Assembly: GCA_000169995.1 (NCBI GenBank)
Contig: AAZW01000023.1
Location: 1-64,000, forward strand
Direction of reading: 5' to 3'
Length of the DNA: 64,000 nt
From: Vibrionales bacterium SWAT-3
GTDB taxonomy: Bacteria > Pseudomonadota > Gammaproteobacteria > Enterobacterales > Vibrionaceae
The notes beneath the pieces were generated by a model. It made no database searches, was not told where the DNA came from, and saw nothing but the letters and a program-made list of their open reading frames with translations. Below, piece after piece: positions 32,305 through 43,492 of this stretch (position 1 is the first letter of the stretch; every line of letters starts with the position of its first letter). The position numbers and the translations under genes are program-made.

Positions 32305-33660
32305 ATGGCAGAGCAATTAGAATTCGACCAAGCTCACCAAACCCTCCAAGAAGTCAGCGAAGCCCTAGAAAACGGCCGATTTGTTCACGTACGCCGACAA
32401 CTTCAGGACATGGAACCTGAGGATATTGCACACCTTTTAGAAGCCTCCCCTCGCAAAAGTCGTGACGTACTCTGGCAACTCACCGATCCAGAAGACTACG
32501 GTGAAATTCTTGATGAACTAAACGAAGACGTCAAAGATGCTCTTGTGTCAAAAATGGCACCAGAGACCTTGGCCGAAGCAACCGAAGGCATGGAGACCGA
32601 TGACGTCGCGTACGTACTTCGAAGCCTGCCCGACGATGTATCTCGCGAAGTCCTTTCTCAAATGGACTCCGCCGATCGTGCACTAGTTGAAACCGCCCTG
32701 TCGTACCCAGAAGATTCTGCCGGTGCGATCATGAATACCGACGTAATCACGATTCGTGGTGATGTCGATGTCGATGTTGTATTGCGTTATTTGCGTATGC
32801 GTGGCGAACTCCCTGATGCAACCGATGCTCTGTATGTCATTGATGAAGAAGAGCGCCTTATTGGTAACTTGTCACTGACCACACTGATTACGACTCAGCC
32901 TGATATCGCCGTTTCAGAAGTGATGGACGATGCCGATGAAGCCATCTCTGTAGAGACCAGCGCGTCGGATATCGCGAGCTTATTTGAGCGTCGTAACTGG
33001 GTTTCAGCACCGGTTGTCGATAGCAACCAACATCTCGTTGGTCGTATCACCATCGATGACGTGGTTGATGTTATCCGTGAAGATGCCGAACACTCAATGA
33101 TGAGTATGGCGGGTATGGACGATGACGAAGATACCTTCGCACCAGTCGTAAAATCTGCTCGTCGTCGTAGCGTATGGCTTGGTGCTAACGTTCTAGCTGC
33201 GCTTGCTGCCGCATCCGTTTCCAACATGTTTGAAGCAACGCTCGACCAAATGGCTGCGATTGCGGTTCTGATGACGATTGTACCGTCGATGGGTGGTGTC
33301 GCTGGTAACCAAACCGTTGCTCTAGTGATTCGTGGTTTAGCACTTGGTCACATCGGTGACAGTAACAAGCGCGAACTACTATTCAAAGAGGCAGCTATCG
33401 GCTTCCTCAACGGCGTTCTATGGGCCGTTATCATTGGTGGTATCGTGGTGGCTTGGAAAGGCAACTGGATACTGGGAGGCATCATCTCAGCTGCAATGAT
33501 GACCAACTTGATAGTGGCTGGTATCGCCGGTGTAACCATTCCAGTGATGTTGAAGAAGATGAATATCGATCCAGCATTAGCCGGTGGTATGGCACTCACA
33601 ACAGTAACTGATGTTATTGGCCTATCGGTGTTCTTAGGCTTAGCGACCATACTTATCTAA
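32305..33660 (+). CDS. mgtE: Magnesium transporter MgtE
   Basis: MgtE is a dimeric Mg2+ channel gated by cytosolic Mg2+. The 451-residue protein has the N domain (about 10-130), two CBS domains (about 135-255), a plug helix and five membrane helices (about 285-451) with the pore signature VPSMGGVAGNQTVALVIRGLA. Strong AGGAGG ribosome site; terminator follows. Confidence 0.95.
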   Translation: MAEQLEFDQAHQTLQEVSEALENGRFVHVRRQLQDMEPEDIAHLLEASPRKSRDVLWQLTDPEDYGEILDELNEDVKDALVSKMAPETLAEATEGMETDDVAYVLRSLPDDVSREVLSQMDSADRALVETALSYPEDSAGAIMNTDVITIRGDVDVDVVLRYLRMRGELPDATDALYVIDEEERLIGNLSLTTLITTQPDIAVSEVMDDADEAISVETSASDIASLFERRNWVSAPVVDSNQHLVGRITIDDVVDVIREDAEHSMMSMAGMDDDEDTFAPVVKSARRRSVWLGANVLAALAAASVSNMFEATLDQMAAIAVLMTIVPSMGGVAGNQTVALVIRGLALGHIGDSNKRELLFKEAAIGFLNGVLWAVIIGGIVVAWKGNWILGGIISAAMMTNLIVAGIAGVTIPVMLKKMNIDPALAGGMALTTVTDVIGLSVFLGLATILI

Positions 33661-33701
33661 GTTGTCGTCATAAACCGCTTTAACAGCGAAACACTGCATA
33701 C

Positions 33702-33729
33702 AAAAAGGGAGCCATCGGCTCCCTTTTTT
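33702..33729. terminator. Bidirectional terminator between mgtE and pmbA
   Basis: Perfect stem AAAAAGGGAGCC/GGCTCCCTTTTT with 3-base loop, serving both convergent genes. Confidence 0.92.
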
Positions 33730-33755
33730 AGTTCATCAATCTAACGTTAAGTGAA

Positions 33756-35099
33756 TTACTCGCCTGCCACTTTCATAGACTCAAGCAGGATAGAACCCGT
33801 CTGAATTTGAGAGCGTGTTTCAACGTCGTTACCGACGGCAACGATCTGGTTGAACATGTCTTTTAGGTTACCCGCGATCGTCACTTCCGATACTGGGTAT
33901 TGGATTTCTCCATTCTCTACCCAGAAACCTGCCGCGCCACGAGAATAATCGCCAGTGACAGTATTCACGCCTTGGCCCATCACTTCAGTTACGAGGAAGC
34001 CAGTACCCAACTCTTTAAGCATCTGCTCAAAGTTTTGGCCTGTCGACTTAACGAACCAGTTATGAATACCACCAGCATGACCTGTCGGTGTCATATCCAT
34101 TTTACGTGCTGCGTAACTCGTTAGGAGGTAAGTTGCGAGCACACCATCGGTGATGATTTCACGATCTTGAGTAAATACCCCTTCACTATCAAATGGGCTT
34201 GAAGCCAAACCACGCAGGATATGAGGGCGCTCAGAGATGTTGAACCAATCTGGCAAGATTTTCTGACCTAGATGATCCAATAGGAAGGATGCTTTGCGAT
34301 ACAGGTTACCACCGCTGATCGCCATCACTAGGTGGCCAATAAGGCCAGTCGCGACATCATTGGCGAACATTATCGGGTATTGACCTGTTGCTAGCTTTTT
34401 AGCATCTAAGCGGCTAATGGTCTTTTCTGCTGCTTCTTGACCTACGCGCTCAGGCGTCCATAGCTCATCACGGTGACGTGCAACGGTATAGCTGTAGTCA
34501 CGCTCCATTTCACCATTAGCACCCTGACCAATCACGCAACAGCTCGTGCTATGACGGCTAGATGCATAACTTGCTAGCAAACCGTGGCTGTTACCATAGA
34601 CCTTAACGCCGTAGTGGCTGTCGTAACTCGCGCCATCACTTTGTTTGATCTTGTCGCTATAAGCTAATGCTTGCTTCTCAGCAGCAATCGCAAGCTCAGC
34701 CGCGTAGTCTGGGTTTGGTTCATCAGGGTGGAAAAGGTCCAAGTCTGGAATCTCTTTCACCATATATTCTTTTGCTGCAGGGCCTGCGAACGGGTCTTCT
34801 GAGGTATACTGAGCGATATCGAGTGCAGCTGCGACTGTTTGAGCAATCGCTTTTTCACTCAGATCAGATGTAGATGCACTGCCTTTTTTCTGGCCGCGAT
34901 AAACAGTAATGCCTAGCGCACCATCACTATTAAATTCAACGTTTTCCACTTCACACATGCGTGTTGAAACACTCAAACCCGTTGACTTAGTAATAGCGAC
35001 CTCAGCGGCGTCGGCACTCACAGAGGCCATGTCCAACGCTTTTGCAACTGCGGCTTCTAGATCAACTCTTTGCTGGGCGACTTGCTGTTTTACATCCAT
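33756..35099 (-). CDS. pmbA: Metalloprotease TldE/PmbA
   Basis: TldE partners TldD in a heterodimeric protease that matures microcin B17-like peptides and CcdA. I chose ATG 35099 ([18 protein letters not shown], 447 residues, E. coli 450); the ORF extends upstream to 35396 but would overlap the darP promoter and gene. Family segments: [31 protein letters not shown] and [16 protein letters not shown]. Divergent from darP. Confidence 0.95.
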   Translation of the reverse strand: MDVKQQVAQQRVDLEAAVAKALDMASVSADAAEVAITKSTGLSVSTRMCEVENVEFNSDGALGITVYRGQKKGSASTSDLSEKAIAQTVAAALDIAQYTSEDPFAGPAAKEYMVKEIPDLDLFHPDEPNPDYAAELAIAAEKQALAYSDKIKQSDGASYDSHYGVKVYGNSHGLLASYASSRHSTSCCVIGQGANGEMERDYSYTVARHRDELWTPERVGQEAAEKTISRLDAKKLATGQYPIMFANDVATGLIGHLVMAISGGNLYRKASFLLDHLGQKILPDWFNISERPHILRGLASSPFDSEGVFTQDREIITDGVLATYLLTSYAARKMDMTPTGHAGGIHNWFVKSTGQNFEQMLKELGTGFLVTEVMGQGVNTVTGDYSRGAAGFWVENGEIQYPVSEVTIAGNLKDMFNQIVAVGNDVETRSQIQTGSILLESMKVAGE

Positions 35100-35217
35100 A
35101 TCTATTCTAATTTTGTAGGTCAATATTACGTAGGATAACAAGAATTTCGCTTTCTCCCCAAGATTCTTGCTAAAATAGGCAATATATTCGTTTGAGATAG
35201 TGACATAGGCAGAAAAG

Positions 35218-35742
35218 ATGGCTCGCAAAAACCAAAAAGCTCCATGGGAACCAGAAGAAGAAATCATCTGGGTAAGTAAAACCGAAATGAAAACGGACAT
35301 GGAAGCCCTACAGAAACTAGGGGAAGAACTTGTTACCCTAAAGCCATCAGTATTAGAGAAATTCCCTCTGTCTGAAGATTTGGCACTCGCGATCAAAGAT
35401 GCACAGCGCTTTAAGAACGAAGCAAAACGTCGCCAGCTTCAATACATTGGTAAGATCATGCGTAACATCGACCCAGAGCCGATTCAAGCAGCTTTGGACA
35501 AGGTACGTAACAAGCACTCACAAGCAACAGCTGAGCTACACAAGCTTGAGCAACTGCGTGACCGTATCGTTGAAGAAGGTGATGCTGCTATTTCAGAAGT
35601 CATGGAAATGTATCCTGAAGCAGACCGTCAACGTCTTCGTCAATTGGCGCGTCAAGCTAACAAAGAGAAGAAAGCAAACAAGCCAGCAAAGGCTTTCCGT
35701 GAGATCTTCCAAATTCTGAAAGAGCTAAAGCAAGACGATTAA
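35218..35742 (+). CDS. darP: Ribosome-associated protein DarP (YjgA)
   Basis: DarP assists late 50S subunit assembly. The protein is 174 residues, mostly charged helices, with the YjgA signature [18 protein letters not shown], and [18 protein letters not shown]. Divergent from pmbA, the same pairing as in E. coli. A terminator follows. Confidence 0.95.
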   Translation: MARKNQKAPWEPEEEIIWVSKTEMKTDMEALQKLGEELVTLKPSVLEKFPLSEDLALAIKDAQRFKNEAKRRQLQYIGKIMRNIDPEPIQAALDKVRNKHSQATAELHKLEQLRDRIVEEGDAAISEVMEMYPEADRQRLRQLARQANKEKKANKPAKAFREIFQILKELKQDD

Positions 35743-35773
35743 TTGGCTTTAGCTTTACGGGTTATCAAAAACT

Positions 35774-35803
35774 AAAAGACCTAGCACACGCTAGGTCTTT
35801 TTT
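35774..35803. terminator. Bidirectional terminator between darP and thiQ
   Basis: Perfect stem AAAAGACCTAGC/GCTAGGTCTTTT with loop ACAC. Confidence 0.92.
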
Positions 35804-35822
35804 ATTCATTGAACCATTTATG

Positions 35823-36530
35823 CTACTCGCCAGCTCTAACAAACGAGCTGAGCTCTGGCTGAGGGTGGTCGACAGTGAGAACCTCAATTGAATCCTCAAC
35901 CAATACCTTCCCCAAAGCAACGAACACAAATTTATTCGCAATGCTACGCGCATCACCTAAATGGTGCGTCACCATCAAAACCGTAATATTTCGCTCTGCC
36001 GCTAATCGCTTCACTAAGCTAAGCATCTCTTCTCGCAGTAAAGGATCAAGCGCAGAGAAAGGTTCATCAAGCAGCCAAATATCATGAGGCTGAACAAAAC
36101 AACGCGCTGAGGCGACACGCTGACGTTGCCCACCAGATAATTGTTCAGGCAGCCTATCTAAGTACTCCGCAACACCCACTTGGGCAGCCGCTTGCTCCAC
36201 CGCTTGCTTTTGGGTTGCAGTAAGCTTTAAGCCTGGATGCAGACCTAAGCCAATATTTTCACGTACCGTGAGATGAGCAAACAGGTTATGCTCTTGAAAC
36301 AGCATTGCTAATGGGCGCTGATGTGCTTCTTTACCAATCAGCGATTGCCCAGCTACAGAGATCTCTCCGGATGTCGGCTCAATAAAGCCCGCCACTAAAG
36401 CGAGCAGGGTTGATTTACCTGCCCCACTTGGTCCCATTAGAGCAACAATATCGCCCTGCTCTGCTTGGAAATCAAAACTAAACAACTCTTGGTGATAGTG
36501 GTAATCCACATCTTTCATCACTAACATCAT
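35823..36530 (-). CDS. thiQ: Thiamine ABC transporter ATPase ThiQ
   Basis: ThiQ energises thiamine/TPP uptake. The 235-residue ATPase has Walker A GPSGAGKST near 33-41, signature LSGGQRQRVASARC, Walker B IWLLDEPFSALDP and switch THH. Seven bases after thiP. Third gene of the riboswitch-controlled thiBPQ operon. Confidence 0.95.
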   Translation of the reverse strand: MMLVMKDVDYHYHQELFSFDFQAEQGDIVALMGPSGAGKSTLLALVAGFIEPTSGEISVAGQSLIGKEAHQRPLAMLFQEHNLFAHLTVRENIGLGLHPGLKLTATQKQAVEQAAAQVGVAEYLDRLPEQLSGGQRQRVASARCFVQPHDIWLLDEPFSALDPLLREEMLSLVKRLAAERNITVLMVTHHLGDARSIANKFVFVALGKVLVEDSIEVLTVDHPQPELSSFVRAGE

Positions 36531-36537
36531 CGGTCCC

Positions 36538-38133
36538 TTAACTCTTTAGCTTTGAGCTTCGAGTAAACAAAAATTCAATCAGACTAAAGCTGCCAACACT
36601 CAGTAACAGCAAACTCACTGACACCACAGCAGCCGCTTCCATTTGATAGCTACCTAACAATTGGAATAGATACAAAGGCAGAGTTCTAAAGTCTTGGCTA
36701 CCAAACAAGGCAATTGCACTTAAGTCGCCCATCGCCAGCATAAAGCTGATTGAGAAAGCCTGCGCCATTGGTTTACGCAATGCACGCCACTCCACTAACC
36801 TAAAGCGAGTAAAGCCAGTCATACCTAAACTGGCACACACATATTGATATTGCTGAGACAGATGCAACATAGGTTGGGCAAGCGTCTTAATCACATAAGG
36901 CAGCGCCATTAGGCTATTTACGGCAATCACAATAAAGAAAGCCAAGCTGAACACATCAGTAAATGAACGTAGCAATAAGAAGATACCTGTGCTGATCACT
37001 AATCCCGGCGTCACCAAGATAATAGTGCCGATCAGCTCGATTTTATCGGCTCTGATCGTCTTGTTTTGCAAGCGCCATGCTCGGCTCGTGAGCAATATAG
37101 CGATACCTATGCCAACAGCAATAACACTCGCCAATAAAGCGACTCTCACCGACGTCATCAGCGCCGCCCAAAATGGCTCACTGCTGAGCACTGTCAAGGC
37201 TTGAGCGTTAATACCACTAACAAGCACCATCAAAAGTGGCGGTAATACGAGTATTGATACCATGATGATCCAAAAGCTATCCCAAGCTTTTGACCACCAG
37301 CTGTCCTTAACCAAATACTTCTCTTCCGACAGCTGACTCGCCGTCACTGAGATAGGCTTAGATAGGCGCTGAATACTCACCGCTAACAAGCCACATAACA
37401 GCATTTGCCATATCGCCAGCAAAGCCCCCGCTTGCAGATCAAAGTCGAATTTAATCGCCTGATAAATAGCGAGCTCGATAGTGGTTGATTTAGGTCCACC
37501 GCCTAACGCCATCACAGTTGCAAAGCTGGTAAAACACAGCATGAAGACTAAGCCACATACATGGGGTAACTGTTGTCTTAAGCGAGGCCATTCAACCCAT
37601 TTGAATTTACTCCAATGACTCATGCCTAAATGCGCACACAACTTGTGCTGCTCAGCAGGCACGGTATCTAACGCTTGCAGAAGTAAGCGACTAGCATAAG
37701 GCAGGTTGAAGAAGACGTGTGCCAACAAAATACCATTCAGGCCATAAATCGAGAATGGGAGCTCAATGTCGAAGTTCGCCAAGGATTTAGCTACCCCCCC
37801 ACTGTTGCCGTAAATCGCTAACAAACCGAATACACCGACTAACACAGGCAGAACTAAGGTCGACGCAAAGAGCCTTAACAGTAGCGCTCGCCCAAAGAAC
37901 TGTCTGCGACACAGGGCGTGTGCAATAGGTATAGCAAAGCCAACACTCAGCACCGTTGAGAGTGTCGCTTGATAAAAACTGAACTTCGTTACATGCCAAT
38001 AGTAGGGATCGGACCATACTTGGCTGATATCAAGAGAAGGGGCATTGCTAAGCAATGCCCCTACTGCTGAAACCACGAAGGCGGTAATGAGCATCGCGAC
38101 CCAAATACCGACCTTAGGCGTTTTCTTTATCAT
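36538..38133 (-). CDS. thiP: Thiamine ABC transporter permease ThiP
   Basis: ThiP is the permease of the thiamine importer, a fused duplicate with about twelve helices. ATG 38133 (MIKKTPKVGIW) gives 531 residues; an in-frame TTG at 38166 is possible since no strong ribosome site precedes either. Two binding-protein-dependent permease motifs (EAA loops) are near ALDTVPAEQHKLCAHLGMS and CASLGMTGFTRFRLVE. Between thiB and thiQ. Confidence 0.93.
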   Translation of the reverse strand: MIKKTPKVGIWVAMLITAFVVSAVGALLSNAPSLDISQVWSDPYYWHVTKFSFYQATLSTVLSVGFAIPIAHALCRRQFFGRALLLRLFASTLVLPVLVGVFGLLAIYGNSGGVAKSLANFDIELPFSIYGLNGILLAHVFFNLPYASRLLLQALDTVPAEQHKLCAHLGMSHWSKFKWVEWPRLRQQLPHVCGLVFMLCFTSFATVMALGGGPKSTTIELAIYQAIKFDFDLQAGALLAIWQMLLCGLLAVSIQRLSKPISVTASQLSEEKYLVKDSWWSKAWDSFWIIMVSILVLPPLLMVLVSGINAQALTVLSSEPFWAALMTSVRVALLASVIAVGIGIAILLTSRAWRLQNKTIRADKIELIGTIILVTPGLVISTGIFLLLRSFTDVFSLAFFIVIAVNSLMALPYVIKTLAQPMLHLSQQYQYVCASLGMTGFTRFRLVEWRALRKPMAQAFSISFMLAMGDLSAIALFGSQDFRTLPLYLFQLLGSYQMEAAAVVSVSLLLLSVGSFSLIEFLFTRSSKLKS

Positions 38134-38215
38134 AAATTGATTATTACCGTAAAAAGTCCATTCCAAACATACAGAATGGCTTTAAATACAGGTCATTCAT
38201 TCTTTTAAAAGTAAA

Positions 38216-39208
38216 TTAAAAAGTAAGCGCACTCTGCCACTCACGAATCCAAGGCTTACGCTTCTCGGCGATCTCTTCAGAGCTAAAGCTTAACGCTTGC
38301 TGAGGTACCGTCAGTTGTTCGAAACCTTTAGGTAGCTCAACATCTGTCACTGGGTACATCCAGTTGCCTGTCGGCATCGCCGATTGGAATTCATCACTTA
38401 GGATAAACGCCATAAACTCATCAGCAAGCTTTTCATTCTTACTGCCTTTGACCTTTGCTGCCACTTCCACTTGAGTGTAATGCCCCTCTTCAAAGTTCGC
38501 AGCTGCGTACTTAGAATCGTTCTCCGCAATGATGTGGTAAGCCGGAGAAGTGGTGTAAGACAATACTAAATCAGATTCGCCCTCTAGGAACATAGAATAA
38601 GCTTCAGACCAGCCTTTAGTTACCGTCACCGTTTTCTGAGCTAGCTTCTTCCATGCCGCTGTCGCTTCATCACCGTATACCGATTTCATCCAAAGCATCA
38701 TGCCTTGACCCGGTGTTGAAGTACGTGGATCTTGGTAGATAACCTTCAGGTCTTCACGTTGCTCAACCAACTCTTTCAGACTTTTCGGTGGGTTTGCTAG
38801 CTTCTCTGTGTTGTAGACAAAAGCGAAGTAGCCAAAGTCGTAAGGTACAAATGTATTGTCGTCCCAACCATTTGGCAGTGTTACTGATGATGTATCAACA
38901 TTATGCTCAGCCAGTAAGCCAGTCGCTTTCGCTTCAGCCATGAGGTTGTTATCTAAGCCCAAAACGATGTCGGCTTTGCTGCTGCCGCCTTCAAGGCGTA
39001 AACGGTTCAGGATAGAGACGCCATCTTCGAGCGCGACAAAATTCACATCACAGCCACACTTTTCTTCAAACGCTTTCTCGACGGCAGGACGAGGGCCCCA
39101 ATCCGCAGCAAAAGAGTCATAGGTGTAGACGGTTAACGTATCGTCTGCAGCAAAGGCAGAAAAAGAGATCGCTGTAGTAACAGCAAGGGTAGTTAATGTG
39201 AATTTCAC
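38216..39208 (-). CDS. thiB: Periplasmic thiamine-binding protein ThiB (TbpA)
   Basis: ThiB captures thiamine, TMP and TPP in the periplasm for ThiPQ. The 330-residue protein starts with GTG (MKFTLTTLAVTTAISFSAFA, signal peptide cut after AFA) after GGAGAG. Family segments: TVYTYDSFAADWGPRPAVEK, SYTTSPAYH, PTGNWMYPVTD. The first gene of the operon, directly below a TPP riboswitch. Confidence 0.96.
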   Translation of the reverse strand: MKFTLTTLAVTTAISFSAFAADDTLTVYTYDSFAADWGPRPAVEKAFEEKCGCDVNFVALEDGVSILNRLRLEGGSSKADIVLGLDNNLMAEAKATGLLAEHNVDTSSVTLPNGWDDNTFVPYDFGYFAFVYNTEKLANPPKSLKELVEQREDLKVIYQDPRTSTPGQGMMLWMKSVYGDEATAAWKKLAQKTVTVTKGWSEAYSMFLEGESDLVLSYTTSPAYHIIAENDSKYAAANFEEGHYTQVEVAAKVKGSKNEKLADEFMAFILSDEFQSAMPTGNWMYPVTDVELPKGFEQLTVPQQALSFSSEEIAEKRKPWIREWQSALTF

Positions 39209-39272
39209 TGGACGCTCTCCATGGTCTGAGCGGCACAGGTTTGAGGGAGGAGAACGATAGAGGTTGTTCCTA

Positions 39273-39377
39273 ACTCAATTCCTACGCCAGCATTATCTGG
39301 TTCAGGTTTACGGGTCCCAAGCACCTGCTTGATCTCAGCTCGCATTCATTATTTGAATGGTTTGCTCCCCGATGAGT
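39273..39377 (-). ncRNA. TPP riboswitch (THI box) of thiBPQ
   Basis: Reading the minus strand: P1 strand ACTCA, then CGGGGAGC, GCTGAGATCAAGCAGGTGCT, GGGACCC, ACCTGAACCAGATAATGCTG, GCGTAGGAA and the closing TGAGT. CTGAGA and ACCTGA.CCAGATAATGC are the diagnostic TPP-aptamer elements. It lies 65 bases upstream of the thiB start, so it probably controls translation or termination when TPP binds. Confidence 0.96.
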
Positions 39378-39424
39378 GTTCAGAATTGTAATTCGATTTT
39401 TAACAATAAGCTATCAAGTTTGGA

Positions 39425-40048
39425 TCAATTACGTTGATCGTAGCCCCATCTAGGCACTAAACCTTGGTCAATACCTAGATGGTCCAGAATGCGCGCCACC
39501 ATAAAATCGACCAGGTCTTCGATTGACTTAGGTTGGTGATAAAAACCCGGAGCGGCTGGCATGATGGTTACACCCATCGTCGATAGCTTGTGCATGTTCT
39601 CTAGATGTAGCGTTGAGAATGGCGTTTCACGAACCACCAATAGCAGCTGGCCTCGCTCTTTCATCACCACATCTGCTGCGCGCTCAATCAGGTTATCCGA
39701 TAACCCATGAGCAATGGATGCCAAACTGCCCGCAGAACATGGGCAGACCACCATCTGCTTCGGCGCTGCAGAACCTGATGCAACTGGAGAGAACCAGTCA
39801 TCTTTGCCGCATACCACCAGCTTTTCTGGATCGCAGCCCAAGTGCTTAACCAAGGCTTGCTTTGCCGCATCTGGCCCAGCAGGTAACTTAAGCTCATGCT
39901 CAGTAGCCAACACCACTCGCGCTGCCGACGAAATCAACAGATAGACCTGATAGTCTGCTGCCAACAAGCATTCAAGCAAGCGCAGTCCGTAAGGCGCACC
40001 AGATGCGCCAGTAAAAGCAAGAGTTATCGCTTTATCGTGTTTTGTCAT
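39425..40048 (-). CDS. ubiX: Flavin prenyltransferase UbiX
   Basis: UbiX makes prenylated FMN, the cofactor of the UbiD decarboxylase in ubiquinone synthesis. The 207-residue flavoprotein has the [14 protein letters not shown] segment at the N terminus, [14 protein letters not shown] and [12 protein letters not shown] near 142-153. Downstream of mpl with a 38-bp gap; the two are likely co-transcribed. Confidence 0.94.
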   Translation of the reverse strand: MTKHDKAITLAFTGASGAPYGLRLLECLLAADYQVYLLISSAARVVLATEHELKLPAGPDAAKQALVKHLGCDPEKLVVCGKDDWFSPVASGSAAPKQMVVCPCSAGSLASIAHGLSDNLIERAADVVMKERGQLLLVVRETPFSTLHLENMHKLSTMGVTIMPAAPGFYHQPKSIEDLVDFMVARILDHLGIDQGLVPRWGYDQRN

Positions 40049-40085
40049 GTTCTCAGTTACTTCAATTATAAAGTCGTGGACTGGG

Positions 40086-41444
40086 TTAACCTTTAAGAGC
40101 TAACGCGTCCAACAATTTCTGGTGAATACCACCAAAGCCACCATTACTCATTACCAGAATTTGGTCGCCCGCTTGCGCCTCTGAGACAATTTTAGCAACA
40201 AATACATCCATATCGTCACTAACATGTGCAGGCTGATGACAAGCATCTGCGACATCCTGCACCGACCAATCAATGTTGTCCGGTTGGAATAAGTAGGTGG
40301 AATCCGCTTGTTTAAGCGAATCAGCCAAGGTTTCTTTATGCACACCACGTTTCATGGTGGCGGAACGAGGCTCTAAAACGGCAATGATTTTTTTCGAGTC
40401 GACCTTATTACGTAAGCCGCCGAGCGTAAGTTCAATCGCCGTTGGGTGATGAGCAAAATCATCATAAACAGACACACCAGCGACCTCGCCTTTAAACTCT
40501 AGACGACGTTTAGTATTGATGAATTTCGCCAACGATTCACACGCTAAATCTGGTGTCACACCCACATGCCTTGCCGCAGCAATCGCCATAAGAGCATTGT
40601 TGACATTATGATCACCAACCAAGTCCCAAACTACTGTACCAACACACTCACCTTGGAAGTAAACTTCAAATTGAGAGCCATCTTTAACTAGCTTTTTGGC
40701 ATCCCAATCGCCAGCTTCGCCACTCGATTCTGCATCACTCCAGCAGCCACGTGATAAAACATCTTGAATCGCGGTGTCTTGCTTGGGTGAGAAAATACGA
40801 CCATTGCCTGGCACGGTACGCACTAAGTGATGGAATTGGCGCTTGATCGCTTCAAGATCATCGAAGATGTCAGCATGATCAAACTCAAGGTTATTCATGA
40901 CCAAGGTTCTTGGATGGTAGTGAACGAACTTAGAGCGTTTATCGAAAAAAGCACTGTCGTATTCGTCGGCTTCGACCACGAAGAACATGCTTTCGCCCAG
41001 ACGAGCTGAGATACTAAAGTTACCTAATACACCACCCACTAAGAAGCCCGGCGCATAGCCACAGTCTTCTAAGATCCAAGCCAGCATGCTGGATGTTGTG
41101 GTCTTGCCATGCGTGCCTGATACAGCAAGTACCCAACGGTCGTGCAGCAAGAACTCTTGCAACCACTGCGGGCCAGATGTGTATCTAAGGTTGTTATCCA
41201 AGACATACTCAACACATGGGTTACCACGGCTCATCGCATTACCGATAACCACCAGGTCAGGCCTAGGCTCTAGTTGGCTTGGGTCGAACCCTTCAATAAT
41301 TTCAATCCCTTGCGACTCCAACAAGGTGCTCATTGGTGGGTAAACATTCGCGTCACTACCCGTAACCTTGTGACCTAATTGACGAGCCAATACCGCAGCA
41401 CCACCCATGAAGGTGCCACAAATTCCTAAGATATGAATATGCAT
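40086..41444 (-). CDS. mpl: UDP-MurNAc:L-Ala-gamma-D-Glu-mDAP ligase Mpl
   Basis: Mpl attaches recycled murein tripeptide to UDP-MurNAc, saving cell-wall peptide. The 452-residue Mur-ligase has the N-terminal Rossmann [10 protein letters not shown]-loop [10 protein letters not shown] near 108-117, [14 protein letters not shown], and KRRLEFKG and [11 protein letters not shown] in the central and C-terminal parts. Divergent from fbp. Confidence 0.95.
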   Translation of the reverse strand: MHIHILGICGTFMGGAAVLARQLGHKVTGSDANVYPPMSTLLESQGIEIIEGFDPSQLEPRPDLVVIGNAMSRGNPCVEYVLDNNLRYTSGPQWLQEFLLHDRWVLAVSGTHGKTTTSSMLAWILEDCGYAPGFLVGGVLGNFSISARLGESMFFVVEADEYDSAFFDKRSKFVHYHPRTLVMNNLEFDHADIFDDLEAIKRQFHHLVRTVPGNGRIFSPKQDTAIQDVLSRGCWSDAESSGEAGDWDAKKLVKDGSQFEVYFQGECVGTVVWDLVGDHNVNNALMAIAAARHVGVTPDLACESLAKFINTKRRLEFKGEVAGVSVYDDFAHHPTAIELTLGGLRNKVDSKKIIAVLEPRSATMKRGVHKETLADSLKQADSTYLFQPDNIDWSVQDVADACHQPAHVSDDMDVFVAKIVSEAQAGDQILVMSNGGFGGIHQKLLDALALKG

Positions 41445-41706
41445 AAATTGCTTCCAAAACGCTTGGCTAAATAAACAGTGCCTAATTAAAACGGCTTGTA
41501 CTCATTATCATTAAATGACGCTTAAAAGCGAGCAGCAATGCAAAACAAATTGAGTCGACATAGTAAGTGAGATCTGTGTCGCTTAGTTCATTACCATTAA
41601 AAAGATCTAAGCCTTAGAATTTAGGTAAGCGTCTAGATGAATAAAGCCCGCTTAAGAGGCAAATTCTATGGTGCTCAAATCCCCCCTAATATTCAGAGAA
41701 GTTTAA

Positions 41707-42726
<1,020 letters not shown>

Positions 42727-42758
42727 CCCTCTCATTTCATTCTCAAACTAACGCTATT

Positions 42759-42772
42759 AAAAAAGCCAGCAC
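42759..42772 (+). terminator. Left arm of the split fbp terminator
   Basis: An A-run and GCCAGCAC (42765-42772) pair with GTGCTGGC then TTTT at 45561-45572. Before the insertion this was a compact hairpin with loop CTCA. The two arms are now 2.8 kb apart, so the terminator is broken. Confidence 0.88.
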
Positions 42773-42781
42773 CTCTGAACT

Positions 42782-42821
42782 GACCCCCAATAGTTGGACA
42801 CCAATTATTGGGGGTCTTTTT
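42782..42821 (+). terminator. Terminator-like hairpin at the left end of the IS3 element
   Basis: GACCCCCAATA and TATTGGGGGTC form an 11-bp perfect stem, extended by GTTGG/CCAAT with one G-T pair, followed by five T. It sits just before the orfA ATG, so it would limit transcription entering the transposase genes and could now terminate fbp transcripts. Confidence 0.75.
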
Positions 42822-43331
42822 ATGTCCAAATATAACCGAGAGCTAAAATGTATCATTGCTAAGCAATACTTAGATGGCACATCATCTCTCTACTTAGCAA
42901 AACAATATTCAATTTCTTCAAGACAGATACGGTATTGGGCTCAAGTCTTTGCCATCCATGGTGCTAACTCATTTTTACCAACTAAGCATGCTGCTACTGC
43001 TCAGGAAAAACGAAAAGCATTGAATTTAATGTGGACGAATGATTGGTCTCTCACGCACACTAGCGCAATATTAAACCTCTCATCCCCTGGGATACTCTCT
43101 GTCTGGCTCAAAAGATTTAATGAGCTCGGTATCAAAGGGCTCAAAATGCGCCAGAAAGGAAGACCTCCAATGAAACAGCACCCTCAACGTACCACTAAGC
43201 CTGATGATGAAATGACGCTTGAGGAGCTAAAAGAGGAGTTGCTCTACTTGCGAACCGAGAATGCCGTTCTAAAAAAGTTGGAAGAGTTGGAGCAGGAAAA
43301 AAACCGTCGAACAAAGAAAAAGCGGTCATAG
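42822..43331 (+). CDS. IS150-group transposase OrfA
   Basis: A 169-residue DNA-binding protein with an N-terminal helix-turn-helix (about 10-50, YLAKQYSISSRQIRYWAQVF), a second HTH (about 65-105, TSAILNLSSPGILSVWLKRF) and a leucine-zipper-like C-terminal coiled coil (about 130-160). Comparable to InsJ of IS150. The A-AAA-AAC heptamer at 43298-43304, in the zero frame, allows -1 frameshifting into orfB. Confidence 0.92.
   Translation: MSKYNRELKCIIAKQYLDGTSSLYLAKQYSISSRQIRYWAQVFAIHGANSFLPTKHAATAQEKRKALNLMWTNDWSLTHTSAILNLSSPGILSVWLKRFNELGIKGLKMRQKGRPPMKQHPQRTTKPDDEMTLEELKEELLYLRTENAVLKKLEELEQEKNRRTKKKRS
43298..43304 (+). promoter_or_regulatory. Programmed -1 frameshift site of the IS3 element
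   Basis: Heptamer A AAA AAC read in the orfA frame; orfB lies in the -1 frame. This is a classic slippery sequence for making the OrfAB fusion transposase of IS3 elements. Confidence 0.8.
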
Positions 43332-43492
43332 CTCTAACTCTTAAAGGCAAGTACCCGTTAAAGCACTTACTGCACACTCTACAGCTGGCAAAAAGTGTCT
43401 TTTATTATCAGGCTCAAACGAGCAAGCGCCCAAATAGCTACGAACGTGAGCTGCGGTTGATAAAGTCAATTTATCATGAACATAAGGGACGA

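Noticed and set aside
35100..35396. N-terminal extension of PmbA by 99 codons
   Set aside because: It overlaps the divergent darP gene, and family length supports ATG 35099.
41505..41525. Fur-box-like TTAATGATAATGAGT between mpl and fbp
   Set aside because: Only about 11 of 14 positions match and the second half is poor.
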